Part shown: piece by piece, positions 54,285 to 63,393 of the stretch
Numbering within the stretch: the stretch's first letter is position 1
Layout of the letters: the number at the start of each line of letters is the position of its first letter
Made by a program: the position numbers and the translations under genes
NCBI GenBank assembly: GCA_020161395.1
Contig: JAIUOE010000004.1
Span: 310,001 to 374,000, forward strand
DNA length: 64,000 nucleotides
Reading direction: 5' to 3'
From: Bacteroidota bacterium
GTDB lineage: Bacteria; Bacteroidota; Ignavibacteria; Ignavibacteriales; Ignavibacteriaceae
The notes under the pieces: generated by a model
What the model saw: the letters and a program-made list of their open reading frames with translations, nothing else
Told to the model about the DNA's origin: nothing
Databases searched by the model: none

Positions 54285-54416
54285 ACCTGATCAGGAAAGC
54301 CGCCCGCTTTTCCAATTTAACAGGAATTGATTATTTCAGGGGATGATGTTTTTTTTTAATCGAATTATTTATAATTTCCGCTTTGCTTTTACATCATTCT
54401 GACAAAGGAGCGTGCC

Positions 54417-55256
54417 ATGAGCTACAAAATCCGTAAAATCCTGCCAAAAGAAATTAAGATCTTCATACAGTGGGCTGAAAAGGAAGGCTGGAATCCCGGT
54501 TTACATGATGATCGTCCGTTTTTGTTTTCGGACCCGGCAGGATTTCTCGTCGGTGAACTGGACGGAGAGATAATTGCGACAAAATCGGCTGTCAGATATG
54601 GAAATGAATTCGGTTTCATGGGATTTTATATAGTTAAGCCTGAGTTCCGCGGCAAAGGATACGGATACCAGCTTTGGAAAGCGGGGTTTGAGAGAATCCG
54701 GGATATTCCCTCAGGGATGGATGGTGTAGTCGAGCAGCAACACAATTATATTCAATCAGGATATGAATTCGCCTACAGGCATATCCGGTTTGAAGCGAAG
54801 GATTTGATACCTAAAAAATCATTTGAAGTAAAACCCGTCACTGATGAAGATCTCTGCAATTTGCTTGATTACGACAAGACGGTTTTTCCAGCCAACAGAG
54901 CGGCTTTTATTAAAGAATGGGTAGCCATGCCCGAAAGCCTGACACTAAAAGCGGAACAGGGTATTGTTATTCAAGGGTATGGAACCATAAGAAAATGTCA
55001 CAATAGTGGCTTTAAAATCGGCCCATTATTTGCAGATGACTATGAAATTGCCAGGAAACTATTTTTGGCATTAGCGGATTTTGCAGAAGGCAAGCCGGTT
55101 TATCTTGATACTCCGGAGATTAACCCGCAGGCAATTACACTGGCGAAAGAGTTTGGAATGCAGTTCGTGTTTGAAACTGCCCGAATGTATCACAACGGAA
55201 ATCCTGAAAGGGACAGTGAGAAGATTTTCGGTGTTACTTCCTTTGAACTGGGTTAG
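54417..55256 (+). CDS. GNAT family N-acetyltransferase
   Basis: 279 residues. The GNAT fold occupies the first 130 or so residues, with the acetyl-CoA loop in FRGKGYGYQLWKAGFERI. The C-terminal half (about 145-275) resembles the second domain found in YitH-like acetyltransferases (YGTIRKCHNSGFKIGPLFADD). Substrate unknown. AAAGGAG precedes the start. It converges with the DUF6265 gene across a 3-base gap. Confidence 0.88.
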   Translation: MSYKIRKILPKEIKIFIQWAEKEGWNPGLHDDRPFLFSDPAGFLVGELDGEIIATKSAVRYGNEFGFMGFYIVKPEFRGKGYGYQLWKAGFERIRDIPSGMDGVVEQQHNYIQSGYEFAYRHIRFEAKDLIPKKSFEVKPVTDEDLCNLLDYDKTVFPANRAAFIKEWVAMPESLTLKAEQGIVIQGYGTIRKCHNSGFKIGPLFADDYEIARKLFLALADFAEGKPVYLDTPEINPQAITLAKEFGMQFVFETARMYHNGNPERDSEKIFGVTSFELG

Positions 55257-55259
55257 CAA

Positions 55260-55739
55260 TCACCTTTTGGTTACGAGTTTAAAGCTCATGGATCTTTTAT
55301 TCTGACCTGAGTTGTCACTAAGAATGACTTTAAAGTCCCGTTTACTCGTTTTGATATAGGTTATCTTGTTAGGATAATCATGAGTTCGATTTTCGAATAC
55401 TGCCATAGTATCGTTAAGAAATATATTCTCGAAGTTTACTGGTCCGTCGTTCCCGGGAACATCAGCAATATAAAACAGTTTTTTGTTAATCCACCTGATT
55501 GCAAGTTTTTCGGTGACTTTTTTGTTATTGGTTTTCATATAATAACCTTCACCCTCGAGCAAAGAGTCTTTAACGATATTCCACAATTCATAGTGTTCCA
55601 CTCCGGAAGCAATTCTAGACCACTTCCCTTTCAACCAGTGGAGTTGAGTAATGGAAGGATCTTTTCTTTCTACCGAATAAAAACCGGCTGCTGTGAGCAG
55701 AAATACTGCCAGAAGTGAAACACTCAGATATCTTTTCAT
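55260..55739 (-). CDS. DUF6265 family exported protein
   Basis: 159 residues. An N-terminal signal peptide (YLSVSLLAVFLLTAAGFYS) is followed by a lipocalin-like beta-barrel pattern, LHWLKGKWSR...ELWNIVKDSLLEGEGYY, and the FENRTHDYPNKITY segment near the end, which is typical of DUF6265. Function unknown; a small-ligand binder is a guess from the fold. It is downstream of the VOC gene by 1 base. Confidence 0.8.
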   Translation of the reverse strand: MKRYLSVSLLAVFLLTAAGFYSVERKDPSITQLHWLKGKWSRIASGVEHYELWNIVKDSLLEGEGYYMKTNNKKVTEKLAIRWINKKLFYIADVPGNDGPVNFENIFLNDTMAVFENRTHDYPNKITYIKTSKRDFKVILSDNSGQNKRSMSFKLVTKR

Positions 55740-55740
55740 G

Positions 55741-56112
55741 CTATTTCAATGAATGAAGTGCGAGCCTGTTGCCTTCAGTATCCATAAAAAGTGCCATAAA
55801 CCCGTATTCGGCTGAGATCTCTCTTTTAGGGAGAAGTATCACGCCCCCCGCTCCAGGTATGCGATCCAGTATTTTTTGCATATCAGGATTACCGCTAAAG
55901 TAAACAAGTGTACCCTCAGAAGAAGGATTATAATCGGGACCGGCACACAGTGCTCCGGAAATGTCACCCATCCCCTCGGAAGGGAAAAATGCCATGTCAT
56001 GGCCGCCGAACGACATCAAAGTCATCTCAACATTAAACACTTCTTCATAGAATTTTTTGGCTCTTTTCATATCCTTTACAGGAATCTCGAACCAGCTTAT
56101 CATGTGTGCCAT
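55741..56112 (-). CDS. VOC (glyoxalase-like) superfamily protein
   Basis: 123 residues of the vicinal-oxygen-chelate fold with two beta-alpha-beta-beta-beta modules. The start MISWFEIPVKDMKRAKKFYEEVFN is the usual VOC opening and the end is FMDTEGNRLALHS. Members include glyoxalases, dioxygenases and resistance proteins, and this small type is seldom characterised, so no reaction is assigned. It forms a short minus-strand run with the DUF6265 gene and the outer-membrane protein. Confidence 0.87.
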   Translation of the reverse strand: MAHMISWFEIPVKDMKRAKKFYEEVFNVEMTLMSFGGHDMAFFPSEGMGDISGALCAGPDYNPSSEGTLVYFSGNPDMQKILDRIPGAGGVILLPKREISAEYGFMALFMDTEGNRLALHSLK

Positions 56113-56138
56113 TTCTACTCCGTAACTTTTGTAAATTG

Positions 56139-56720
56139 TTAATAAAACTTAAATTTAACGCCAATGTTTAATGCGAGATTTGAACCTTCATCGCCAAGAT
56201 AGTTGTAGAGACCCAACCCTTCAACCGCAATCAGGTCACTAAAATGGTATGTATAACCGCCACCGATTATCAAACCAAATTTTTCGGCAGTGCTCGAAGA
56301 GGTGCTTTCCTGCTTCCATCCGCCTAAATATTGAACGACATCTGTTCTCCTCATCAACGAATTTATACTGATTCCGGCAAGTCCGAAATAGTTTTTGTCA
56401 GAAAGAAATTTCACTCCGGTCGAAATCTCACCGTCATTGAAGTAGGTCTTGTAAGTAATTCCATTCGAAGTCGCCTGTCTACCGTTGATATAGTAGTACC
56501 CTCCTTGAAGATACCATGCTATCCGCTTCCCGAGTTTCCATTCAAATTTTAGATTACCTCCGGCACCAAGTCCCGCTTGATTCATCCAAGGGCCCGTGGA
56601 ATAGATTCCCCTTAACCCGATTGTGAATGATTTCTCTTGTTTTGGTGTGACTGTTGTCTGTGAAAGAATGTTGGAATAGAACAGAATAAAGATTAAAAAT
56701 GTTGCTTGAAAATAACGCAC
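56139..56720 (-). CDS. Outer-membrane beta-barrel protein, unknown
   Basis: 193 residues. A signal peptide (TFLIFILFYSNILSQ) is followed by alternating amphipathic strands (LRGIYSTGPW, GYYYINGRQAT, ISTGVKFLSD, NYFGLAGISINSLM) and a terminal aromatic residue (KFKFY), the pattern of small eight- to ten-stranded barrels. Porin-like or OmpW/OmpX-like; no specific family recognised. Located upstream of the VOC gene and divergent from the SbtA-type gene. Confidence 0.75.
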   Translation of the reverse strand: MRYFQATFLIFILFYSNILSQTTVTPKQEKSFTIGLRGIYSTGPWMNQAGLGAGGNLKFEWKLGKRIAWYLQGGYYYINGRQATSNGITYKTYFNDGEISTGVKFLSDKNYFGLAGISINSLMRRTDVVQYLGGWKQESTSSSTAEKFGLIIGGGYTYHFSDLIAVEGLGLYNYLGDEGSNLALNIGVKFKFY

Positions 56721-56826
56721 TAAAGTCTATCTAATAATTATTAAAATATTGTACCGCAAAATAGTTTTTTTTTCGTTCTTTTGCGAGTCAATTTTCGATT
56801 TTTTTTGTCTCAAAAAGAGAGGTTGT

Positions 56827-57816
56827 ATGTTCGATTTTATCTCAAATGGACTTATTAACTTAAAAAACCCGGCAATTCTCTTCTTTCTTCTTGGGCTTAC
56901 AGTTGCCTTGATCAGATCGGAATTGAAGATTCCCGATCCGATTATTAAGATGTTTTCCTACTATTTGATGGCTTCGATTGGTTTTAAAGGTGGTTATGAG
57001 ATATCAAAAACAGGTTTTAGTCCTGAACTGATGGCTTCTGCGGGTTTGGCACTGGTTCTGGCAGCTATTATTCCGGTGATGGCGTTTTATCTGTTGCGGG
57101 GGTTTGTAAAACTTGATGCTATCAATTCAGGTGCACTTGCTGCACACTACGGTTCTGTAAGTGTTGTTACATTTGTTACTGCAATATCGTACATCGACAG
57201 AGCAGGAATTGAATTCGGCGGGTTTATGGTCGGAGTAATGGCTCTGATGGAATTCCCTGCGATTCTGGCTGGTATCGGACTTGCACTTTACTATACATCC
57301 AAATCTTCCGGTTCAAAATCGATGCGGACTGTGATTCACGAGTCAATTACCAACGAAAGTGTAATACTTCTTGGTGGAAGTCTTCTGATAGGAATTATAA
57401 CAGCTGACAAAGGGTATGCTCTCACTAAACCATTTTTTATCGATCCGTTTCAAGGTGTGTTGACTTTTTTCCTGCTTGACATGGGAATTGTAGCCGGAAG
57501 GAAACTTCATGAATTTGGAAAAGTCGGAATTCCCCTCACGATATTCGCCATAACTTTTCCGATTTTCAACGGAATTACAGGCACTCTCTTTGCAACATTA
57601 CTGGGACTTGGTACAGGTAACTCACTGTTATTTGGGGTACTGGCGGCAAGCTCTTCATATATCGCAGCTCCGGCAGCAGTGAGAATAGTGTTACCTGAAG
57701 CGAACCCCTCCATCTACCTGACGGCGTCGCTTGCAATAACTTTTCCGTTTAATATAATATTAGGTATCCCACTTTATTTCTCTTTGGCAGAATTTTTCGC
57801 CAAAATTTTCACTTAG
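56827..57816 (+). CDS. Sodium-dependent bicarbonate transporter family protein (SbtA-like)
   Basis: About 329 residues with ten membrane helices in two inverted halves, as in cyanobacterial SbtA. Segments such as FKGGYEISKTGFSPELM, SGALAAHYGSVSVVTFVTAISYI and LAASSSYIAAPAAVRIVLPEANPSIYL are characteristic. The ATG at 56827 follows AGAGAGG and starts at the first helix; a longer frame from 56749 adds a Phe/Cys-rich stretch with no match. Bicarbonate uptake is inferred; family members outside cyanobacteria are rarely tested. No SbtB/PII-like gene is adjacent. It overlaps the convergent murB by 4 bases. Confidence 0.87.
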   Translation: MFDFISNGLINLKNPAILFFLLGLTVALIRSELKIPDPIIKMFSYYLMASIGFKGGYEISKTGFSPELMASAGLALVLAAIIPVMAFYLLRGFVKLDAINSGALAAHYGSVSVVTFVTAISYIDRAGIEFGGFMVGVMALMEFPAILAGIGLALYYTSKSSGSKSMRTVIHESITNESVILLGGSLLIGIITADKGYALTKPFFIDPFQGVLTFFLLDMGIVAGRKLHEFGKVGIPLTIFAITFPIFNGITGTLFATLLGLGTGNSLLFGVLAASSSYIAAPAAVRIVLPEANPSIYLTASLAITFPFNIILGIPLYFSLAEFFAKIFT

Positions 57817-58835
57817 AAAAAATTGACCTCTGCGGTCAGCTTAATACCGAATGTTTCGAAGACATCGTTAATAATTTTTTTGGCAACTGAAGCAATTTCT
57901 GACCCTTTGGCTCCACCATAGTTTACCAGGACAAGGGAATGATTCTCGTAAACTCCGCAGTTTCCTTCCCGTCTCCCTTTCCATCCTGAAAGTTCGATTA
58001 ATTTTGCGGCAGAAAGTTTAACTTTACCATCTTTGGTCTTGAATCCTTCTATTTCAGGAGAAAACCGTTTTAAAATGTTGTAAGATTCTTCCAGTATTTC
58101 GGGATTTTTGAAAAAACTTCCTGCATTCCCAAGAATCGCAGGATCAGGCAATTTTTCAGTTCGCAACTGAATTATTGCATTTCTGATCTCCTTTACTGTC
58201 ACCTGCTCATCACCTCGAACAAATATAATCTCCCTTACTCCCTTGTATGAGTAGTTCAGTTTAGGATTTTTTCTCAATTTCAGGGTTACATACAAAATTA
58301 CCGCTTTGTCCTTGAGTTCTTTTTTGAATATACTGTCCCGATAGCCGAAATTGCACTCTTCATTGGAAATGTCGACAGTTTTTTTTGTATCGGTAAGCAG
58401 AACCCTGGCTTCCACGAAAGTATCTTTGAGCTCCTGTCCATAAGCCCCAATGTTCTGAATTGGTGCCGCCCCGATGGTTCCCGGTATGAGCGACATGTTC
58501 TCAATTCCACCCAATCCCCTCTCAACAGAAAATGCAACCACATCATCCCAGTTTTCGCCTGCGGCACATCGAATTGTTATACTCTCATCGTCTTCATCGA
58601 TAATCTCTATTCCGGAGGTTTGGATGTGGAGAGCTGCCATATTATATTTTTCCGAGGTTAAAAGGATATTGCTTCCCCCACCGAGAAAAAAATATTTAAG
58701 CCGGTTTTTCTCGACATACTTTATTGAATCATACAAATCCTCCTCTGTGGCTATTTTAAGATAATGTGCCACGGTGGATTCCACACCAAATGTATTAAAT
58801 TCCAGGAGAGATTTGTTTTTCTTGATATTCATCAA
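57813..58835 (-). CDS. murB: UDP-N-acetylenolpyruvoylglucosamine reductase
   Basis: 340 residues, the length of type I MurB. This FAD enzyme makes UDP-N-acetylmuramate for peptidoglycan. FAD-binding segments FLGGGSNIL, SLIPGTIGAAPIQNIGAYGQEL and CNFGYRDSIFK, and the catalytic Ser region ILGNAGSFFKNP, are present. It stands outside the usual mur/division cluster and is divergent from the transporter operon starting at 58943. Confidence 0.95.
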   Translation of the reverse strand: MMNIKKNKSLLEFNTFGVESTVAHYLKIATEEDLYDSIKYVEKNRLKYFFLGGGSNILLTSEKYNMAALHIQTSGIEIIDEDDESITIRCAAGENWDDVVAFSVERGLGGIENMSLIPGTIGAAPIQNIGAYGQELKDTFVEARVLLTDTKKTVDISNEECNFGYRDSIFKKELKDKAVILYVTLKLRKNPKLNYSYKGVREIIFVRGDEQVTVKEIRNAIIQLRTEKLPDPAILGNAGSFFKNPEILEESYNILKRFSPEIEGFKTKDGKVKLSAAKLIELSGWKGRREGNCGVYENHSLVLVNYGGAKGSEIASVAKKIINDVFETFGIKLTAEVNFF

Positions 58836-58900
58836 TTTCCTTAACTTAAAAAAACAACCTGTTTAATTTAAATAATCCACCATCGAATAAAAAATTATTT

Positions 58901-58908
58901 TAAATTTG
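58901..58908 (+). promoter_or_regulatory. Candidate -7 box of the transporter-hyuA-nanE operon
   Basis: TAAATTTG matches TAnnTTTG, 35 bases before the transporter ATG, in the 107-base divergent gap with murB. No clear -33 TTG. Confidence 0.4.
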
Positions 58909-58942
58909 AGTTTTGGATAATAAATATTAATAACAATATTTC

Positions 58943-60412
58943 ATGGAAACACTACAACTCTTTTTACTGCTCGCAGTATTTTTAGCCTTTGTCATCCTGA
59001 TGTTTCTCAGGAAGATACCGGCACTACTGGCGTTACCGATTCTTGCATTCTTTATTCCTGTGATTTCAGGGGTGAATGTTGTTGATGTGGTGACCCTCGT
59101 CCTTGGGAACGGATCAACCAAATTATCAGAAGCATACACCATCGCAATATTTGGAAGTATGCTTTCTATAATGATGCAAAAGACCGGCGTGGCAGAAAGT
59201 TTTATTAAAACAGGTGCCGAACTGTCGGGTGACAAACCATGGGCAATTTCAATGGTTATGTTGCTCCTGATTACTCTGCTTTTCACGACTCTTGGAGGAC
59301 TTGGCGCCATTATAATGGTTTCAACAGTTGTGCTGCCAATTCTTGCTTCGGTAGGTGTCGGTCCCGTGACTACAACCGGAATTTTCCTGACCGGCTTGAG
59401 TATTGGCGGTATCCTGAATGTCGGAAACTGGGCTGTTTACACTCAAGTGTTGAAATTGCAAACAGGTGAGGTTCAGTCATTTGCACTTGTGATGCTTCTG
59501 ATTATGTTTGTGATTGCCATCATATATATAACTATTCAACTCTACAGGGACGGTCATGATATCAATTTTTCCAAAATTGCAATCTACTCTGTTATTATCC
59601 TTGCAGTTGGATCGGCGGGATATGCAGTCTGGAATTTCCTCCCCGATAACCTTAAAACGGGAATTTCAGACCTGCTCTCATTTTTCCCCTCTTTTTTGAA
59701 GTATCTGACCGGTTCAGGAATCGCACTGCTGGTATTGCTTTCAGTAATTAGAGTATTCAGAGACGGAGAGACTGATAAAGTTTACTTTACAGCTTATTTT
59801 ATTCCAATTGTACCCCTGTTTCTGATTCTGGTATTCGGAATCAATTTTATTGCGGCTTTCATAGCAGGTTTGGCTTACGGTTATCTCTCTACATATCGTA
59901 AAAGTTCACTGAATATTCTTATCAGGTCGGTGCTTGATGGCGGAGCTGTTGTGATGCCTGCAGTCGCTCTGATGCTGGGAATTGGAATGCTTTTAAATGC
60001 TGTCATGGGTCCACCCGCTGCCCTGATGGAGAACTACAAAGCCGGATGGCCTGTCTTGTTGCTGCTAAAGCCTGTTTTACAGGCGATCAAACCTGAATCA
60101 GCCTTAAGTTATATCCTTTTGTTCAGTCTCGCCGCTCCTCTTGCCCTCTATAGAGGACCCCTTAATGTGTGGGGTATGGGATATGGAATCGCTGCCATTT
60201 TTCTTGCCGGTGGAATGCCGGCAGGTGCGATCATGGGCTTGCTCATGGCAGTAGGACAGATTCAGGGAATTTCTGATCCGACGAACACCCAAAATGTCTG
60301 GCTGGCAAATGAAATGAAAATCGATGTACAAAAAATTATGTGGAACACTATTCCCTATACATGGGGTGCTGCAATTCTTGGACTCATGGCTTCTGCCCTG
60401 ATTTTCTATTGA
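58943..60412 (+). CDS. Putative transporter of the ion-transporter superfamily
   Basis: 489 residues with about 12-13 membrane helices and two re-entrant, Gly-rich segments (TTLGGLGAIIMVSTVVLP and GGMPAGAIMGLLMAVGQIQGISDP). The architecture resembles citrate/gluconate-type secondary transporters (CitMHS, GntP and relatives), but I do not recognise the exact family. The first gene of a three-gene operon with a HyuA-like and a NanE-like gene, starting 10 bases upstream of hyuA, so it most likely imports the substrate used by those enzymes. No clear ribosome-binding site precedes the ATG. Confidence 0.8.
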   Translation: METLQLFLLLAVFLAFVILMFLRKIPALLALPILAFFIPVISGVNVVDVVTLVLGNGSTKLSEAYTIAIFGSMLSIMMQKTGVAESFIKTGAELSGDKPWAISMVMLLLITLLFTTLGGLGAIIMVSTVVLPILASVGVGPVTTTGIFLTGLSIGGILNVGNWAVYTQVLKLQTGEVQSFALVMLLIMFVIAIIYITIQLYRDGHDINFSKIAIYSVIILAVGSAGYAVWNFLPDNLKTGISDLLSFFPSFLKYLTGSGIALLVLLSVIRVFRDGETDKVYFTAYFIPIVPLFLILVFGINFIAAFIAGLAYGYLSTYRKSSLNILIRSVLDGGAVVMPAVALMLGIGMLLNAVMGPPAALMENYKAGWPVLLLLKPVLQAIKPESALSYILLFSLAAPLALYRGPLNVWGMGYGIAAIFLAGGMPAGAIMGLLMAVGQIQGISDPTNTQNVWLANEMKIDVQKIMWNTIPYTWGAAILGLMASALIFY

Positions 60413-60422
60413 GGTTTTAAAT

Positions 60423-62585
60423 ATGAATAAAAACAGAAAAATTAAAATAGGAATCGATGTTGGCGGCACCTTTACGCATGCAGTAGCTGTGGACATTTCC
60501 GACTATTCCATTGTGGGAAAATCGTGCGTTCCCACTACACATAAATCGAAAGAAGGCGTGGCAAGAGGTGTGGTTGATTCGATGCTCACTCTCGTTAAGG
60601 AATGTGAGATTCACCCTGAAGAGGTAATCCTTATCGCACATTCCACGACACAGGCGACAAATGCCCTTCTTGAGGGAGATGTAGCGACTGTGGGCGTTAT
60701 CGGAATGGCAAAGGGATTCGAAGCCTTACTCGCAAAAAAAGAGTGTAACCCTACGAATATTGAGTTGTCGCCCGGAAAACTGCTTAACGCAAAGTTCAGG
60801 TTTATTGACTGTGGTACAAAAAACTGGAGAGATTCAGTCCCGCAGATGATCGATGAACTTGTTCAGGAAGGTGCACAGGTTATTGTTGCCACTGAAGCCT
60901 TTGGGGTTGATGACCCGGCGAACGAAGATTTCGTTGCAGAGACTGCTTCAAAAAAAGGGATACTGACTACGACAGCAAGTGGGATCACTAAACTCTACGG
61001 ACTTCGGGTAAGAACCCGGACAGCCGTTATCAACGCAAGCATGATGCCGAAAATGCTTGAGACTGCTGATATGACAGAGAAAGCGGTAAGAGAAAGCGGA
61101 ATCAATGCTCCTTTGATGGTTATGCGTTCTGATGGTGGCATTATGGACATCAATGAGATGAGGAAAAGACCCATTCTTACAATGCTCTCCGGTCCTGCTG
61201 CCGGTGTGGCTGCGGCATTGAAATATGTGAAAATATCAGATGGAATTTTTCTCGAGGTAGGCGGTACTTCCACTGACATCAGTGTAATTAAAAACGGTAA
61301 ACCGCAGGTTAAAACCGCACAAATTGGTAAAAACAGACTCTTTGTAAGAACTCTCGATGTAAGAACTCTGGGTATTGCAGGCGGATCGGTCCCAAGATAC
61401 TCAAACGGTCATTTTATTGATGTTGGTCCAAGATCAGCACATATTGCCGGTTTGCATTATGCTGCATACTCAAAGAATGTTGATTTTAGCCAGGGTCAGA
61501 TCGAACCGGTCACACCTCTGAAAGGTGATCCCGGTGACTATTTGAGTATAAAACTGCCAAGTGAAGAGACGAGTTACACTCTTACACCGACCGAGTGTTC
61601 CTACTTCCTGGGATTGGTATCAGATTTTGGACATGGCGCTGCCAACAGTGACGCAATCGCAAAAATTTTGGAACGACTCGAAAATCTGACGCATATTTCC
61701 GCGAAGGAAATGGCAAAGCAAATCCTGACCATATCTGCCGAAAAGGTTAAACCGGTAATAAAGCAACTCAGTCGGGAATATAAACTGGATGAAGCCTTGA
61801 TTGAGTTTGTCGGAGGTGGCGGTGGAGCATCAGCCATTGTACCGTTTACTGCAAACTATATGAATCTGCCCCATAAAATTGCCGAAAACAGTGAGGTTAT
61901 TTCTGCAATTGGTGCCGCACTGGGAATTATCAGAGATTCAGTTGAAAGAAACATCATTAATCCCTCGGAAAACGATATCCTGTCGATCAGACAGGAAGCC
62001 TTCGAGTCTGTCGTCAAAATGGGTGCCAATCCTGATTCAGTGGAAGTCACCATCGAGATCGATAATCAAAATAAAAAAGTGATTGCCACTGCCCTTGGAT
62101 CGGGAGAATTGCGCACAAAAGACCTGGGTATTACCACTCTTGATTTTGCCGGAATTCATAAAACCGCATCGAATGCCTTCAGACTTCCTGAAAACAAAAT
62201 TGAGTTCAAGGGAGATACAGGTTCCCTGTTCGTTTTCTCTGCAGAACATCAAAAATCGAAGTTGTTTGGACTGTTCAAGGAAAAAGGAACCGGAGTAAAG
62301 GTTATTGACGATGAAGGAACCGTTAAACTCCAGATTAATGGTGCAAAAGCTTATGCTGTCAGTGCCGAAGGGGTGAAGAGCAAAATCAGTTCAATTATTG
62401 CCGAAATGACTACTTACGGCGATGCCGGAGCTCTGATTCCCGGAATTTATCTCATTGCAGGTCCAAAAATTATCGACTTGAGCGGATTGATTTCCGAGAC
62501 CCAACTCGTTTCCATCGCTGAAATCGAAATTAAGAATCTCCCGGCTGATTCCAAATGTGTAATTATTGCAGAAGAGAAAAAATGA
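60423..62585 (+). CDS. Hydantoinase/oxoprolinase family protein (HyuA-like, stand-alone)
   Basis: 720 residues. The actin/ASKHA ATPase fold shows phosphate motif 1 as GIDVGGTFTHAVAVD (10-24), an SGPAAGVAAAL segment and LEVGGTSTDISVI. HyuA-type proteins use ATP to activate a cyclic amide or a ketone, usually with a HyuB partner; none is present here. After LDVRTLGIAGGSVPRY the chain lacks the PGPACYGRGG...PTVTDAN segment common in HyuA, and its last 250 residues are also divergent. Reaction therefore unknown. Tightly placed between the transporter (10 bases) and the NanE-like gene (4-base overlap). Confidence 0.85.
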   Translation: MNKNRKIKIGIDVGGTFTHAVAVDISDYSIVGKSCVPTTHKSKEGVARGVVDSMLTLVKECEIHPEEVILIAHSTTQATNALLEGDVATVGVIGMAKGFEALLAKKECNPTNIELSPGKLLNAKFRFIDCGTKNWRDSVPQMIDELVQEGAQVIVATEAFGVDDPANEDFVAETASKKGILTTTASGITKLYGLRVRTRTAVINASMMPKMLETADMTEKAVRESGINAPLMVMRSDGGIMDINEMRKRPILTMLSGPAAGVAAALKYVKISDGIFLEVGGTSTDISVIKNGKPQVKTAQIGKNRLFVRTLDVRTLGIAGGSVPRYSNGHFIDVGPRSAHIAGLHYAAYSKNVDFSQGQIEPVTPLKGDPGDYLSIKLPSEETSYTLTPTECSYFLGLVSDFGHGAANSDAIAKILERLENLTHISAKEMAKQILTISAEKVKPVIKQLSREYKLDEALIEFVGGGGGASAIVPFTANYMNLPHKIAENSEVISAIGAALGIIRDSVERNIINPSENDILSIRQEAFESVVKMGANPDSVEVTIEIDNQNKKVIATALGSGELRTKDLGITTLDFAGIHKTASNAFRLPENKIEFKGDTGSLFVFSAEHQKSKLFGLFKEKGTGVKVIDDEGTVKLQINGAKAYAVSAEGVKSKISSIIAEMTTYGDAGALIPGIYLIAGPKIIDLSGLISETQLVSIAEIEIKNLPADSKCVIIAEEKK

Positions 62586-63280
62586 ACAAGGTATTCGAAC
62601 AAATTAAAAACGGATTGATCGTCTCCTGTCAGTCTGAAGGCTCCGACCCTTTCAACACACCATCCGGTGTCACACTTTTTGCAAAAGCAGCTCAAATGGC
62701 GGGTGCTGCGGCAATCAGATCGCAGGGTCTTGCCAAGATTCGGATGATCAAAAAGCATGTACCGCTGCCGATTATTGGTTTATTAAAAGGAACCTTTCCG
62801 GATGGTACGGTTAAAATAACCGGATCGACACACCAGGTCAAACAACTTGTCAAGCTGGGTTGCGAAATTATTGCAATTGATGGTACCTTCAGAAAAAGGG
62901 AAAACCTTACAGGTCCTGAATTTATCAAAAAAATAAAATCTGAATTTCCCGGCACTCTGATTATGGCTGACATCGCTACCCATGATGAGGGGATAGCTTG
63001 TGAAGAAAGCGGAGCAGATTGTCTTTCTACAACGCTTAGCGGCTACACCCCGGAAACTATACATCTGCCAAAAGATGTTCCCGACTTTTCACTCCTTGAG
63101 AGACTGGCGAAAGACAGCAGCATTCCTGTTATTGCTGAAGGAAAGATAAAATCGCCTGAAGAGGCAAAAAAAATGATGGAACTTGGTGCTTTTGCTGTCG
63201 TTGTCGGCACTGTAATCACCCGTCCAAGAGTGGTTATGGGCTGGTATAAAGATGCTGTAACGAAAGGTGTTTCCGGTTAA
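62582..63280 (+). CDS. NanE-like (N-acetylmannosamine-6-phosphate 2-epimerase family) TIM barrel
   Basis: About 232 residues from the ATG at 62582, which overlaps the hyuA stop as ATGA. NanE interconverts ManNAc-6-phosphate and GlcNAc-6-phosphate. Conserved positions seen are Arg46 (AAIRSQG), Lys69 (PIIGLLK), MADIATHDEG, the phosphate loop TTLSGYTPE, VIAEGKI and VVGTVITRP. The usual KRDY after the catalytic Lys is KGTF here, so the sugar specificity may differ. No nanA, nanK or sialidase gene sits nearby. A phosphate-bearing substrate is still suggested by the intact phosphate-binding end of the barrel. Confidence 0.85.
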   Translation: MNKVFEQIKNGLIVSCQSEGSDPFNTPSGVTLFAKAAQMAGAAAIRSQGLAKIRMIKKHVPLPIIGLLKGTFPDGTVKITGSTHQVKQLVKLGCEIIAIDGTFRKRENLTGPEFIKKIKSEFPGTLIMADIATHDEGIACEESGADCLSTTLSGYTPETIHLPKDVPDFSLLERLAKDSSIPVIAEGKIKSPEEAKKMMELGAFAVVVGTVITRPRVVMGWYKDAVTKGVSG

Positions 63281-63353
63281 CCTGCGTTTTAGTCCTTAAA
63301 TAACAGTATTTTACTCCCCATCACTTCAGATTATGCGTGATATTCCCATTAGT

Positions 63354-63361
63354 TAATTTTG
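63354..63361 (+). promoter_or_regulatory. Candidate -7 box before the methyltransferase gene
   Basis: TAATTTTG matches TAnnTTTG, 33 bases before the ATG at 63394. No -33 TTG evident. It suggests that the methyltransferase is not part of the hyuA-nanE operon. Confidence 0.35.
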
Positions 63362-63393
63362 TCTCAGTCAATTTAGTTTAATTGGAGAGAGAA

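Noticed and set aside
54294-54313. Possible terminator after the MATE gene
   Set aside because: The GGAAAGC/GCTTTTCC stem has a bulge and is not followed by a T-tract.
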